This document shows, piece after piece, positions 49,694-57,870 of a DNA stretch of 64,000 nt (position 1 is the first letter of the stretch; every line of letters begins with the position of its first letter). The position numbers and the translations under genes are program-made. Below the pieces are notes generated by a model that was given only the letters and a program-made list of their open reading frames with translations, was not told where the DNA came from and did not search any database. This DNA comes from Kitasatospora setae KM-6054 (lineage in GTDB: Bacteria; Actinomycetota; Actinomycetes; Streptomycetales; Streptomycetaceae): positions 7,653,001 to 7,717,000 of the forward strand of contig NC_016109.1 of assembly GCF_000269985.1 (NCBI RefSeq). Direction: 5' to 3'.

Positions 49694-50760
49694 CGCCCGT
49701 TCTCCGCAACGGCGTTGGTGGGATGCGGGGTACCGGGGGCGGTCAGGCGGGTGAGCAGGCCGGTGAGGACGTCGGGGGTGAGGGTGATGCTGTCGATCCG
49801 CGGCAGGTGCTCGGCCAGCCGGATCAGGGCCAGTGCCTGTAGCACCTCCGGCCCGGCCTGCTGGTGCGCGGCCAGCCAGGCGGCCTCGCCGGCGGCCTTA
49901 GCCTCGCCCAACGAGCGTGTCGCCTCGGCCTGTTGGGCGGCCAGCGTGCCGGCGGCCTCGGCCTCGGCGACCGCCATCCGGGTGCGGCGGGCCGCCTCCG
50001 CGTCGGTGCGGACCGCGTCCGCGGCGGCCTTCTGCTCCGCCTCGCGCCGCGCGTTGGTGCCCCGCTGGGAGACCAACTCCTCCTCGCGGCGGGCCAGTTC
50101 GATCTGGCTGGCGAGCTCGTTCTCGGCGATCGCGCGTTCCCGCTCGACCGCGACGGCCCGGCGCTCGTACGTCGCCCGGTCGGCCTCCTGCTGGACCAGC
50201 TCGCGGGCCGGGGTGCGCAGCGCCCGCTCCAGCTCGGCCTCCGGGCGGACGGCGGTGACGCGCACCGCGAGGACCGTCAACCCGATCTCGGCCAGCCGGG
50301 GTTCGGCCGCCAGGCCCTCGGCGATCCGCTCGCGGACGGCCGTCACGCCGTCCACCAGGGTGTCGGCGAGCGGCGTCCGGGCGATCAGCTGGAGCGCGTG
50401 CTGCTGGGCGGTCTCGGTCAGCAGGGTGCCGAGCTGGGCCAGCGGTTCGGCGCGCCAGGCGCCGGTGTCCGGGTCGATGCCGAAGTCCAGCCGGGTGGCG
50501 GCGGTGGTGGGGTCGCTGATCCGGTAGGTGACGGTGGCCTGCACCGCGAGGTCCTGGAAGTCCGCCGTGCGGGCGTGGAACATCATCGCCAACTCGCGGT
50601 CGTCCGCCGGCACTTCGGATATCGCGGCGCTGAGCGGACGGAACCAGAACGCCAGCCCGGTGCCCTCGTGGGCGAGTTGGCCGCCGCGCAGGTGGCGGAT
50701 GTGGCTGGTGGGGTTGGAGCGGAGGTGGCGGAAGCCGAAGCGGCGGGTGATGTCGGCCAT
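49690..50760 (-). CDS. SPFH/Band 7 domain protein
   Basis: The 356-residue protein has an SPFH domain in its first 180 residues (DLAVQATVTYRISDP, then IGLTVLAVRVTAVRPEAELERALRTPARE). A long Ala/Glu/Arg-rich coiled coil covers about 180-290. It lacks an N-terminal membrane helix, so it differs from flotillins. It is the first gene of an operon with the NAD-kinase-like protein and is controlled by a promoter overlapped by two dyads. The role is unknown; a scaffold for NAD-linked enzymes is an inference. Confidence 0.86.
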   Translation of the reverse strand: MADITRRFGFRHLRSNPTSHIRHLRGGQLAHEGTGLAFWFRPLSAAISEVPADDRELAMMFHARTADFQDLAVQATVTYRISDPTTAATRLDFGIDPDTGAWRAEPLAQLGTLLTETAQQHALQLIARTPLADTLVDGVTAVRERIAEGLAAEPRLAEIGLTVLAVRVTAVRPEAELERALRTPARELVQQEADRATYERRAVAVERERAIAENELASQIELARREEELVSQRGTNARREAEQKAAADAVRTDAEAARRTRMAVAEAEAAGTLAAQQAEATRSLGEAKAAGEAAWLAAHQQAGPEVLQALALIRLAEHLPRIDSITLTPDVLTGLLTRLTAPGTPHPTNAVAENGR

Positions 50761-50783
50761 GGGAGTCGTGCCGTCCTTTCTTT

Positions 50784-50832
50784 TCGTCGTTATGACGATA
50801 AGTGGAGGCGCCCCTTGTCGTCAATACGACGA
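50784..50832. promoter_or_regulatory. Paired operators of the SPFH operon
   Basis: TCGTC-N5-GACGA occurs at 50784-50798 and again at 50818-50832, centres 34 bp apart, each with flanking T/A bases. Confidence 0.72.
50795..50824 (-). promoter_or_regulatory. Promoter of the SPFH operon
   Basis: On the minus strand TTGACG (50824-50819) and TATCGT (50800-50795) are 18 bases apart; each element falls inside one of the paired dyads, so repressor binding would block both. Confidence 0.65.
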
Positions 50833-50981
50833 AAAGGGGGTGTGGGGGAGAGGGTCGGCGGGGGGCGGGCAGGTGGTGGCGGGGCGGGGGTCGGGGGTCG
50901 GGTGGGCGCCGGGTCGGGGGTTTGGCCGGTTGGCTGTCCGGCGTCCGGCGCCCGGCGCCCGGCGCCTGTTGTGACGGCTCG

Positions 50982-51851
50982 TCAGATTCCGGCGCGGGTG
51001 CGGGAGGTGGTCGAGATCGCGGCCAGGTCCTGTTCGCCGCGGCCGTGGGCGACGGCCTGGAGGAGCGAGTCGCGCAGCAGGGAGGCGAGCGGGAGCGGGA
51101 CGCGGGCGGCGGTCCCGGCCTCCAGGGCGAGGTTCACGTCCTTCAGGCCCAGTGCCAGCCGGAATCCGGCGGGTTCGAAGCTCTGCCGGGTGATCATCGT
51201 CCCGTAGCCGGCGTACACCGGGCCGGGGAAGAGGGAGTTGGTGAGCACGTCGAGCAGTGCCGCCGGGTCCAGCCCGTTGGCCTCGGCGAGCGCGGCGGCC
51301 TCGGAGAACGCCTCGATCGCCGAAACCAGCAGGAAGTTGGCGCTGATCTTCGCCACGTTGGCCGCCGCCGGATCCTCCCCGAGCGGCCAGGTGCGGCGCC
51401 CCATCGCCTCGAACAGCGGTGCCAGCCGGTCGAGTTCGGCGGCCGGGCCGGCCGCCAGGATGTTCAGGTTCCCGGCCTCCGCGACGTCGGTGCGGCCCAG
51501 CACCGGCGCCGCGACGTACCCGATGCCGTGTCGGACGTGCAACTCGGTGGCTCGACGGGACAGTTCGGGCGAGACGGTGGCCATGTTGACGTGCGCGGCG
51601 GCCCGCGCACCGGACAGCAGCTCCTCGTTCAGCAGCAGGCTTTCGACCACCCGGTCGTCCGCGAGCATCGACACCACGACCTCCGCCCCGAACGCCTCGG
51701 CGAGCGTTCCGGCCGCCGTGGCGCCCTCGGCGACCAGCTCGGCCACCGGCCCCGGCGAGCGGTTCCACACCCGCACCGTGTGGCCCGCCGCCAGCAGCCG
51801 GCGGGCCATCGCCCGCCCCATGCCTCCCAGGCCGATGAAACCGACGTCCAT
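50982..51851 (-). CDS. NAD(P)-dependent beta-hydroxyacid dehydrogenase (3-hydroxyisobutyrate dehydrogenase type)
   Basis: The 289-residue protein starts MDVGFIGLGGMGRAMARRLLAAGH, the family signature and dinucleotide box. Its catalytic Lys168 lies in NVAKISANFLL, and GLKDVNLALEAG is in the C-terminal helical domain. It could oxidise 3-hydroxyisobutyrate or reduce short aldehydes such as glyoxylate or succinic semialdehyde, as GLYR enzymes do. GGGAGG precedes the ATG. It is divergent from the acetyltransferase gene. Confidence 0.9.
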   Translation of the reverse strand: MDVGFIGLGGMGRAMARRLLAAGHTVRVWNRSPGPVAELVAEGATAAGTLAEAFGAEVVVSMLADDRVVESLLLNEELLSGARAAAHVNMATVSPELSRRATELHVRHGIGYVAAPVLGRTDVAEAGNLNILAAGPAAELDRLAPLFEAMGRRTWPLGEDPAAANVAKISANFLLVSAIEAFSEAAALAEANGLDPAALLDVLTNSLFPGPVYAGYGTMITRQSFEPAGFRLALGLKDVNLALEAGTAARVPLPLASLLRDSLLQAVAHGRGEQDLAAISTTSRTRAGI

Positions 51852-52032
51852 GCGCACTGCCTCCCAGCTCCCGGCGGGCCCGCGTCCGGGCGGCCCCGCC
51901 GATGGATCTTGTCCGGTGGTACTCGTTGGGTGGTTCGGGGGCGATGGTACGGCGCGGGCGGACCGGGGCTCGGAAGCGTCCACGCGACGCGCGGTGTCGC
52001 CCCGTGCCGCCGGTCCTGCGAGGATGCCCGGC

Positions 52033-52569
52033 ATGGTGACGGTGCGGACGGTGCACACGGCGGACCTCGGCGCCGGGGAGCGGCAGGCGGCCCGGGCGCT
52101 GCTGTTCGAGGTGTTCGGCCCGGACGACATGACCGAGCAGGACTGGTCGCACTGCCTCGGCGGGCTGCACGTACTCGCCTGGGACGGAAGCGAGTTGGTC
52201 GGGCACGCGGCGGTCGTCCAGCGCCGCCTGCTGAACGGTGCCCGGGTCCTGCGGACCGGCTACCTGGAGGGCGTGGTCGTCCGCCGGGATCTCCAACGGC
52301 ACGGTATCGGCGGGCAGTTGATGGACGAGGCGGAGCGGATCGTCCGCGCCGCCCACGAACTCGGCGCGCTCGGCGCCAGCGAGGCCGGCGTCCCGTTCTA
52401 CCTCGCCAGGGGCTGGCGCCCCTGGCCCGGTCCCACCTGGGCCCTCGGCCCGGAGGGGCGGCAGCGCACCGAGGAGGAGGACGGCGGGATCTACCTCCTC
52501 GGCGGCGAGAGGGAGTTGGACACCGGAGCCGACCTGGTCTGCGACTGGCGCGAGGGCGACCTGTGGTGA
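52033..52569 (+). CDS. Aminoglycoside 2'-N-acetyltransferase-like GNAT protein, AAC(2') family
   Basis: The 178-residue protein aligns by eye from end to end with mycobacterial AAC(2')-I. It has VHTADL at the start, TEQDWSHCLGGLHVLAWDG, HAAVVQRRLLNGARVLRTGYLEGVVVRRDLQRHGIGG (acetyl-CoA loop), GWRPWPGPTWALGPEG and the C-terminal CDWREGDLW. AAC(2') enzymes acetylate the 2' amine of aminoglycosides; chromosomal copies may have another natural substrate. The ATG at 52033 has GAGG nine bases upstream and gives the family length. Whether it confers resistance here is unknown. Confidence 0.85.
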   Translation: MVTVRTVHTADLGAGERQAARALLFEVFGPDDMTEQDWSHCLGGLHVLAWDGSELVGHAAVVQRRLLNGARVLRTGYLEGVVVRRDLQRHGIGGQLMDEAERIVRAAHELGALGASEAGVPFYLARGWRPWPGPTWALGPEGRQRTEEEDGGIYLLGGERELDTGADLVCDWREGDLW

Positions 52570-52623
52570 GCCGAGGCCGAATCGGGGGCACCCCGACGCC
52601 GACCGGGGGCGCCTCGCCGGGTC

Positions 52624-53463
52624 TCAGCGGGGCGTCCCCTGCGGGCACGAGGCGAAGAACTCCAGCAGCCGCTCGTTGACCAACTCCGGGCGCTCCAGGT
52701 TGAGTCCGTGTCCGGCGCCCGGCACGATCTCCGTCCGCGCCCCGGGGACGTGCGCGCCCACCCGCTCGACCACCCGGCGCGGCCGCAGCAGCGCGCTGCG
52801 GGCGCCCACCAGGAACAGCGACGGTACCCGGACGGACGCCAACTCCCCCTCGTCGAACGGCCGGGCGGCCGGACGGGCGTTCGGCTTGTACGTCCGCATC
52901 GCCAGCATCAGCGGGGCGATCATCTCCGGCGGCGCGCTCAGCGCGGGGTTCGCCAGCAGTCGCCCCAGCGCCGGACGCAGCCGTCGTGGCGCGAGCATCC
53001 CGAACAGGCCGCCGATCATGTGCGCGTAGAACCGGGCCGGCACCTTCTCGATCCCGCCCGGGTCCAGCGCCGTGACGGATACCAGCCGATCGGGCCCGTG
53101 CACCGCCTGGTTCAGCGCCAGCCAGCCGCCGTACGACACTCCGACCAGGTGGATCCGCTCCAGTCCCAGCCCGGCGAACACCTCGCCGAGCCAGGCCGCG
53201 TTCTCCGCCGACCCGGTCGCCACCTTCCGCTGCACGCTGCGTCCCGGGTCGTCCAGGGTGTCGACCGCGTAGACCGGGTGGTGCGCGCCGAGCGCGGCGA
53301 TCTGCGGGTACCAGTTGGACGCGTGCCCGGCGTGGCCGTGCAGCAGGACGACCGGATCGCCGGCGCCCCGCCCGGTGGCCTCCGGGCCGTAGTGGTGGAC
53401 GTGCACGGTGCCGTACGAGGTCTCCACGTCGAGCGCGCGGCGGGGCCGCGGCCACGGTTCCAT
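52624..53463 (-). CDS. Alpha/beta hydrolase, truncated at the N-terminus
   Basis: The 279-residue protein has the oxyanion LLHGHAGHAS, the nucleophile Ser110 in GVSYGGW and a late GAGHGLNLERPELVNERLLEFF. Coding resemblance continues upstream of the ATG at 53463 (DAREKFLTAYDRA in the same frame) to about 53500, then stops abruptly without a start codon at a junction with a broken tetR gene. The native start and promoter seem deleted. Expression would need the internal ATG and a new promoter. Confidence 0.78.
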   Translation of the reverse strand: MEPWPRPRRALDVETSYGTVHVHHYGPEATGRGAGDPVVLLHGHAGHASNWYPQIAALGAHHPVYAVDTLDDPGRSVQRKVATGSAENAAWLGEVFAGLGLERIHLVGVSYGGWLALNQAVHGPDRLVSVTALDPGGIEKVPARFYAHMIGGLFGMLAPRRLRPALGRLLANPALSAPPEMIAPLMLAMRTYKPNARPAARPFDEGELASVRVPSLFLVGARSALLRPRRVVERVGAHVPGARTEIVPGAGHGLNLERPELVNERLLEFFASCPQGTPR

Positions 53464-53507
53464 CGCGCGGTCGTAGGCGGTGAGGAACTTCTCCCGGGCG
53501 TCCGTGC

Positions 53508-53855
53508 GACATCGTCGAGGCGGTCCTGCTGGAGTCCGTCCCCACCGACGAGGAGGGGCGGACGTTCCACCTCGTCTACACCGAGTACGCCGTGCTGTCC
53601 GTCACCGATCCGGCGCTCGCCGGGCAGCCCTTCCTCGCCGCGCCGAACGAGATGGAGACCTTCCTGGCGGCCCAGCTCACCGCCGCCCGGCAGGGCACTG
53701 AGACCGCGCCCAGCCTGGACGCCCGACAGGAGACCGTCGTCCTGCTGGCCCTCTCGGCCGGCCTCCGCCTCAGCGTCCTGCTCGGCCAGCGCGGTGCGCA
53801 GGACGCGACCGCCGTCCTGCGCTACCGCCTCGGACGACTGTTCCCGGCCGACTGA
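53508..53855 (+). pseudogene. C-terminal remnant of a TetR-family regulator
   Basis: The frame from Asp at 53508 reads VEAVLLESVPTDEEGRTFHLVYTEYAVLS and continues to LGRLFPAD and a TGA. This is the ligand-binding half of a TetR protein (helices 4-9). The helix-turn-helix half is absent and the frame has no start before a GTG at 53592. It begins within a few bases of where the divergent hydrolase loses its N-terminus, so one deletion removed both 5' ends. Confidence 0.7.
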
Positions 53856-53989
53856 GCGACTGGTCGACCGGCCCGAGGGCGCGCTGGTGGCCTACGGCCT
53901 GACCGGCGGCGACAGCGTGACCGCGACCGTCCCGGTCGGGCAGTCCCCGACCGCGTCGGCGGTCTCGGGTGCCACCGCCGTCGCCTTGG

Positions 53990-54027
53990 CGGTCGCACGG
54001 TCGCACGGTCGCACGGTCGCACGGTCG
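53990..54027. repeat. 8-bp tandem repeat
   Basis: CGGTCGCA repeats four times exactly (53990-54021) with a partial fifth, directly beside the SGNH stop codon. It adjoins possible relic coding sequence with one YVTN-propeller-like stretch (53867-53989). Confidence 0.95.
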
Positions 54028-54033
54028 TGGCGC

Positions 54034-54957
54034 TCAGCGCTGTTGGGCGTGTCCGTCGGTCGGTACGGGAGCCGCCGTGCCGGCCGGGGGCGGGCTCGGT
54101 TCCCGCCCCGGGCCCGGGGTGGGGCTCGGGGGTGGCTCGGCGGTCAGGCGGGCGATGAGCGCGGCGGTGGCCCGGTCCTCGGCCAGGTCGAGCCGCCGGG
54201 TGGAGCCGCGCAGCAGGTGGCGGGCCTCCAGGGCGGCCAGCGCGACCAGGCCGGGCAGCAGGTCGGTCGAACGGGCCGCCACCCAGCGGGTGCCCTGGGT
54301 CGCCATCCACCACAGGTCCGCCCCGCGGCCGGGGGCCCGCGCCGCCAGCGGGGCGGGCGCTCGGCCGACCGGGTGCCCGGCTCCGGCGAGCAGGGCGTGG
54401 AACTCCCGGGCGATCAACTGGTGCCCCGCCGCGCTCGGATGCAGCCGGTCCACGCTCAGCAGCGCCCGCTGCTCCGTCCAGGGCAGTTCGGCGAGGTGCA
54501 GGTGCACCGCCCCGTAGTGCGCCGACAGCGCGTGCACCACCGCGTTGACGCCCCGCATCCGCCGGGCCAACGGCCGCGCCAGCGGGGCGGGCAGGCCGAG
54601 CAGCCGCCCGGGATCGGGGAGGCAGGCGGTCAGCGGGACGGTTCCGATCGACGCCAACGAGCTGAGTGCGGAGGCGAATTGGCGGGCGGTCGCTTCCAGC
54701 CTGAAGGACGCCCGCAGGGTGTCGTTGCCGCCGACCAGCACCCCCGCGAACGCCGGGCGCAGCGCGAGGGCGGTGGGCAGTTGGGACACCAGCAGGTCGC
54801 GGCAGAGCGCGCCGCTGTTGGCGAGGTTGCGGAACTCGACGGGCTCCGGCGAGAGGGCGGGCGCGAGCAGTGCCGCCCAGCCCCGCCACCCCCCGGGTAC
54901 CGGATCACCGACACCCTCGGTGAGGGAGTCGCCGAGCGCAGCGAATCGAACCGTCAT
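54034..54957 (-). CDS. SGNH/GDSL hydrolase, third gene of the glycosyltransferase operon
   Basis: The 307-residue protein has GDSLTEG at 9-15, LVGGNDTL as block III and DRLHPSAAGH with the catalytic Asp and His. A long Pro-rich, probably disordered tail follows residue 270. The ATG at 54957 has GGAGGG five bases upstream; a GTG directly before it is the alternative. It lies 100 bases downstream of two glycosyltransferases on the same strand. Acyl removal from, or transfer to, a glycolipid is a reasonable but untested role. Confidence 0.88.
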   Translation of the reverse strand: MTVRFAALGDSLTEGVGDPVPGGWRGWAALLAPALSPEPVEFRNLANSGALCRDLLVSQLPTALALRPAFAGVLVGGNDTLRASFRLEATARQFASALSSLASIGTVPLTACLPDPGRLLGLPAPLARPLARRMRGVNAVVHALSAHYGAVHLHLAELPWTEQRALLSVDRLHPSAAGHQLIAREFHALLAGAGHPVGRAPAPLAARAPGRGADLWWMATQGTRWVAARSTDLLPGLVALAALEARHLLRGSTRRLDLAEDRATAALIARLTAEPPPSPTPGPGREPSPPPAGTAAPVPTDGHAQQR

Positions 54958-55059
54958 CACGTCCCTCCGGTGGGGCTGGGAAGGTGCTGGAACTGGACTG
55001 CGGGCAGGGGATGGTGGGGGCGGCGGGGTAGCAAGGCGGGGGCGTCGGTGGGTCGCTGG

Positions 55060-56298
55060 TCACCCGGTTGCGGGCACCGCCGGGACGGGTGCGTCGGTGG
55101 GGACCGGTGCGTCGGTGGGGGCGGGGGTGGAGGCCGGGACGGGAGAGTGCCGGGCTGCCCGGTGGGCGGTGAGGAAGGCGGCGGTGGCGGCGTCCCAGCT
55201 GAACTCCTCGGCCCGGGCACGGGCGGCGGCCCGCCGTTCCGCCTCCGGGCGGTCCAGCAACTCCCGTACGGCGGAGGCGAATCCGTCCCCGGTGTCGGCC
55301 GCCGCGAGACCGGCCCGGCCGATCACCTGGGGCAGCGCGGAGGAGCGGCTGACCGCGACGGGAGTGCCGCAGGCCAGGGTCTCCAGCGCGGCCAGGCCGA
55401 AGGTCTCCACCGGGCCCGGGGCGATCACCGCGTCCGCCGTGGCCAACAGGGCTGCCACCTCGGAGCGTTCGGCCAGGTGTCCCAGAAAGCGGACCGGCAG
55501 CCGGAGTTCGTCCGCTTGGCGCTCAAGTCGGGCGCGCAGCGGGCCTGTTCCGGCGACCGCGAGCACGGCCGGCACCCGGTGCCGGCGGCGCAGCTCGGCC
55601 AGCGCCTCCAGGGCCCGTTCGGGCCGCTTCTCACCGGACAGCCGCGAACACATCACCAGCAGCACCTGCTGCGGATCGGCCAACTCGGCGCGCAGCGAAG
55701 GGTCGTGGCACTCGGGCCGCATCACGGCGAGGTCCACCCCCAGCGGCGCCCGTTCGACGTTCCGGGCGCCGATCCGCTCGAACTCCTCGGCCGCCCACGC
55801 CGTCGTGCACAGCACCGTGTCGTAGTCCCGCGCGGTACGGGAGTTGAGCCGGTCCGCGAGCCGCCGCGCGGTGCCGTCCGGCACGCCCCAGGCGCCGAGC
55901 ACACCGGTGGCGCTCTCGTGCGAGACCATCATCGACCGCACCCCGTGCGCCCGCGCCCAGGCGCCCGTCCAGCGCAGCGTGGTGCGGTCGGACACCTCCA
56001 GCCGGTCCGGTGCCAACTCCTCCAGCAGCGCGGCGAGTCGCCGCCTGTCGCGGAGCACCCGGTAGCCGCCGGTGCCCGGTACGCGCGGGCCGGGCAGGGT
56101 GACGACCCGGCCCTGCTCGGTCCACTCGTCGCGGTGCTCCGGCCCCGGCACGACCAGGACGGGCCGGTGGCCCGCCGCCAGGTATCCGGCGCCGAGGTGC
56201 CGCAGCGCGGTTCGCAGGCCGCCCGACACCGGGGTGACGAAGTTCGCCACCCGGACGATGCACAACCCGCCGTCCGAGCGGGCCGTTTCACGCTTCAC
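55060..56298 (-). CDS. Family 4 glycosyltransferase
   Basis: The 412-residue GT-B protein has FVTPVSGGLRTALRHL near the start as acceptor loop and the donor domain MCSRLSGEKRPERALEAL. The GT4 motif is GPVETFGLAALETLACGTPVAVS with the paired Glu. The tail carries PTDAPV repeats. Its GTG start overlaps the upstream glycosyltransferase stop codon as GTGA (56295-56298). The donor is probably GDP- or UDP-hexose. The pair resembles mannosyltransferases of actinobacterial membrane glycolipid synthesis. Confidence 0.9.
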   Translation of the reverse strand: MKRETARSDGGLCIVRVANFVTPVSGGLRTALRHLGAGYLAAGHRPVLVVPGPEHRDEWTEQGRVVTLPGPRVPGTGGYRVLRDRRRLAALLEELAPDRLEVSDRTTLRWTGAWARAHGVRSMMVSHESATGVLGAWGVPDGTARRLADRLNSRTARDYDTVLCTTAWAAEEFERIGARNVERAPLGVDLAVMRPECHDPSLRAELADPQQVLLVMCSRLSGEKRPERALEALAELRRRHRVPAVLAVAGTGPLRARLERQADELRLPVRFLGHLAERSEVAALLATADAVIAPGPVETFGLAALETLACGTPVAVSRSSALPQVIGRAGLAAADTGDGFASAVRELLDRPEAERRAAARARAEEFSWDAATAAFLTAHRAARHSPVPASTPAPTDAPVPTDAPVPAVPATG

Positions 56299-57665
56299 GC
56301 GGGCAGCTCCTCGACCGAGAGCGGAACGGGTGCGGGTGCGGGTGCGAGGGCGGAGGGAGTGGTAGGGGCGGGGGTCGAGTCGGGAGCCGCGGGGCTGTCC
56401 GGGGCCTCGGCCGGGCGGGGCGCGGGGATCCCGGCGAGCAGCGGCTGTGCGGTCGGGAGCGGCGTACCGAGGGCGTCGAGGGCGGCCGCTGCGGGGGATG
56501 GGGCGGCGGAGCGGCCGCGGCCGCGGCTGCGGTGCTCGGCCAGTACCTCCTCGTAGTGCTCGATCAGTTGGTCGCCGACCGCCTCCCAGGTGCGGTCGGT
56601 GACGTCCGCCCGGCCCGCCGCGCCGTAGCGGGCGCGCAGTTCGGGGGAGGCGGCGAGTTCGGCGACGGCGCGGGCGACGGCGCCCGCGTCCCGGGGGGCG
56701 ACCAGCAGCCCGGTGCGTCGGTGGCCGACCAGGTCGAGCGGGCCGCCGACTGCCGGGGCGACCACCGGGACGCCGCTGGCCATCGCCTCCTGGATGGTCT
56801 GACAGAATGTCTCCAGCGGGCCGGTGTGCACGAACAGGTCCAACGAGGCGAAGCAGCGGGCGAGTTCGGCGCCGGTGCGGCGGCCGAGGAACACCGCGCC
56901 GGGCATCGCGGCCTTCAGCGCGGGCGCGCTCGGACCGTCCCCGATCACCACCACCCGCACCCCGGGCAGCCGGGACGCCTCCGCCAGCAGGTCCACCCGC
57001 TTCTCCGGGGCGAGCCGCCCGACGTACCCGATCAGCACCTCGCCGCCCGGTGCCAGCGCGCGGTGCAGCGCCTCGTCGCGGTGCTCGGGGTGGAAGCGCA
57101 CCGAGTCCACCCCGCGCGCCCAGATCCGGACCTGGCGCACCCCGTGCGCCGTCAGGTCCTGCGCGGCCGGGGTCGACGGCGCGAGCGTGCGGGCGGCGGC
57201 CCGGTGGACGGAGCGGATCCGCGCCCAGGCGATCGCCGAACCGACCCCCCGGCCCATCCGGTACGCCTGCGCGTACCCCGCGAGGTCGGTCTGGTAGACC
57301 GCCACGGTCGGCAGGTCGAGGCGCTCGGTGAGCCGGGCGGCCCGCGCGCCGAGGATGAACGGACTGGCCAGGTGCACCACGTCCGGCTGGTGGGCGGTCA
57401 GCGCGGCGGCCAGCTTGCGGCTGGGCAGCGCGATGCGTACCTGCGGGTAGCGCGGCAGCGGGACGGAGGGGACGCGCACCACCGGCAGCGGCTCCCGGTC
57501 CGGGCCGAAGGACTGCGGCGGGCAGTGCGCGCCCCGGGCCGGGGCGGGGGTGATCACCAGGGGCTGGTGACCCCGCCGGACGAGGTGTTCGGCAGCCCTC
57601 AGCACGCTGTGGGCCACGCCGTTGACCTCGGGCGGGAAGGACTCGGTGACGATGGCGACTCGCAT
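56295..57665 (-). CDS. Family 4 glycosyltransferase, MgtA/PimB-like
   Basis: The 456-residue protein starts MRVAIVTESFPPEVNGVAHSVLRAAEHL, the GT-B glycine-rich acceptor loop. It has GYVGRLAPEKRVDLLAEA for the donor diphosphate and GPLETFCQTIQEAMASGVPVVAPAVGGP with the paired Glu. These features are shared with corynebacterial MgtA and mycobacterial mannosyltransferases that glycosylate diacylglycerol or phosphatidylinositol. A disordered Pro/Ala tail covers the last 60 residues. The ATG at 57665 lacks a Shine-Dalgarno sequence. It is the first gene of a three-gene operon. Confidence 0.9.
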   Translation of the reverse strand: MRVAIVTESFPPEVNGVAHSVLRAAEHLVRRGHQPLVITPAPARGAHCPPQSFGPDREPLPVVRVPSVPLPRYPQVRIALPSRKLAAALTAHQPDVVHLASPFILGARAARLTERLDLPTVAVYQTDLAGYAQAYRMGRGVGSAIAWARIRSVHRAAARTLAPSTPAAQDLTAHGVRQVRIWARGVDSVRFHPEHRDEALHRALAPGGEVLIGYVGRLAPEKRVDLLAEASRLPGVRVVVIGDGPSAPALKAAMPGAVFLGRRTGAELARCFASLDLFVHTGPLETFCQTIQEAMASGVPVVAPAVGGPLDLVGHRRTGLLVAPRDAGAVARAVAELAASPELRARYGAAGRADVTDRTWEAVGDQLIEHYEEVLAEHRSRGRGRSAAPSPAAAALDALGTPLPTAQPLLAGIPAPRPAEAPDSPAAPDSTPAPTTPSALAPAPAPVPLSVEELPA

Positions 57666-57858
57666 GCCAACGTTGTTGCCAATCCGGGCGTGCGGCCAGT
57701 CAAAGGGATCTTTACCGGAGGCGAACGTTTGCCGCCATTTCCGCACGAGCGTGTGAATGGACCGGCTCCGGCCCGGCGACGGCCCCTCCGGGAGGGCGCG
57801 GAGGCCCGTGCGGCGGGGAAATGGCAGGCTATGCGTGTTGTGTCACTTTTTGCCCGAG

Positions 57859-57864
57859 TAGGCT
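57859..57864 (+). promoter_or_regulatory. Candidate -10 hexamer of a leaderless promoter
   Basis: TAGGCT ends 6 bases before the ATG at 57871. TTGTGT about 15 bases upstream may be a -35 element. Confidence 0.5.
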
Positions 57865-57870
57865 GGCGGA

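Noticed and set aside
53990..54027. CRISPR-like repeat
   Set aside because: The unit is 8 bp in direct tandem with no spacers.
52708..56556. Very long plus-strand open frame of over 1200 codons
   Set aside because: It is antisense to the hydrolase, SGNH and glycosyltransferase genes, has shadow composition rich in Arg/Gly/Ala and shows no domain; high GC keeps such frames open.
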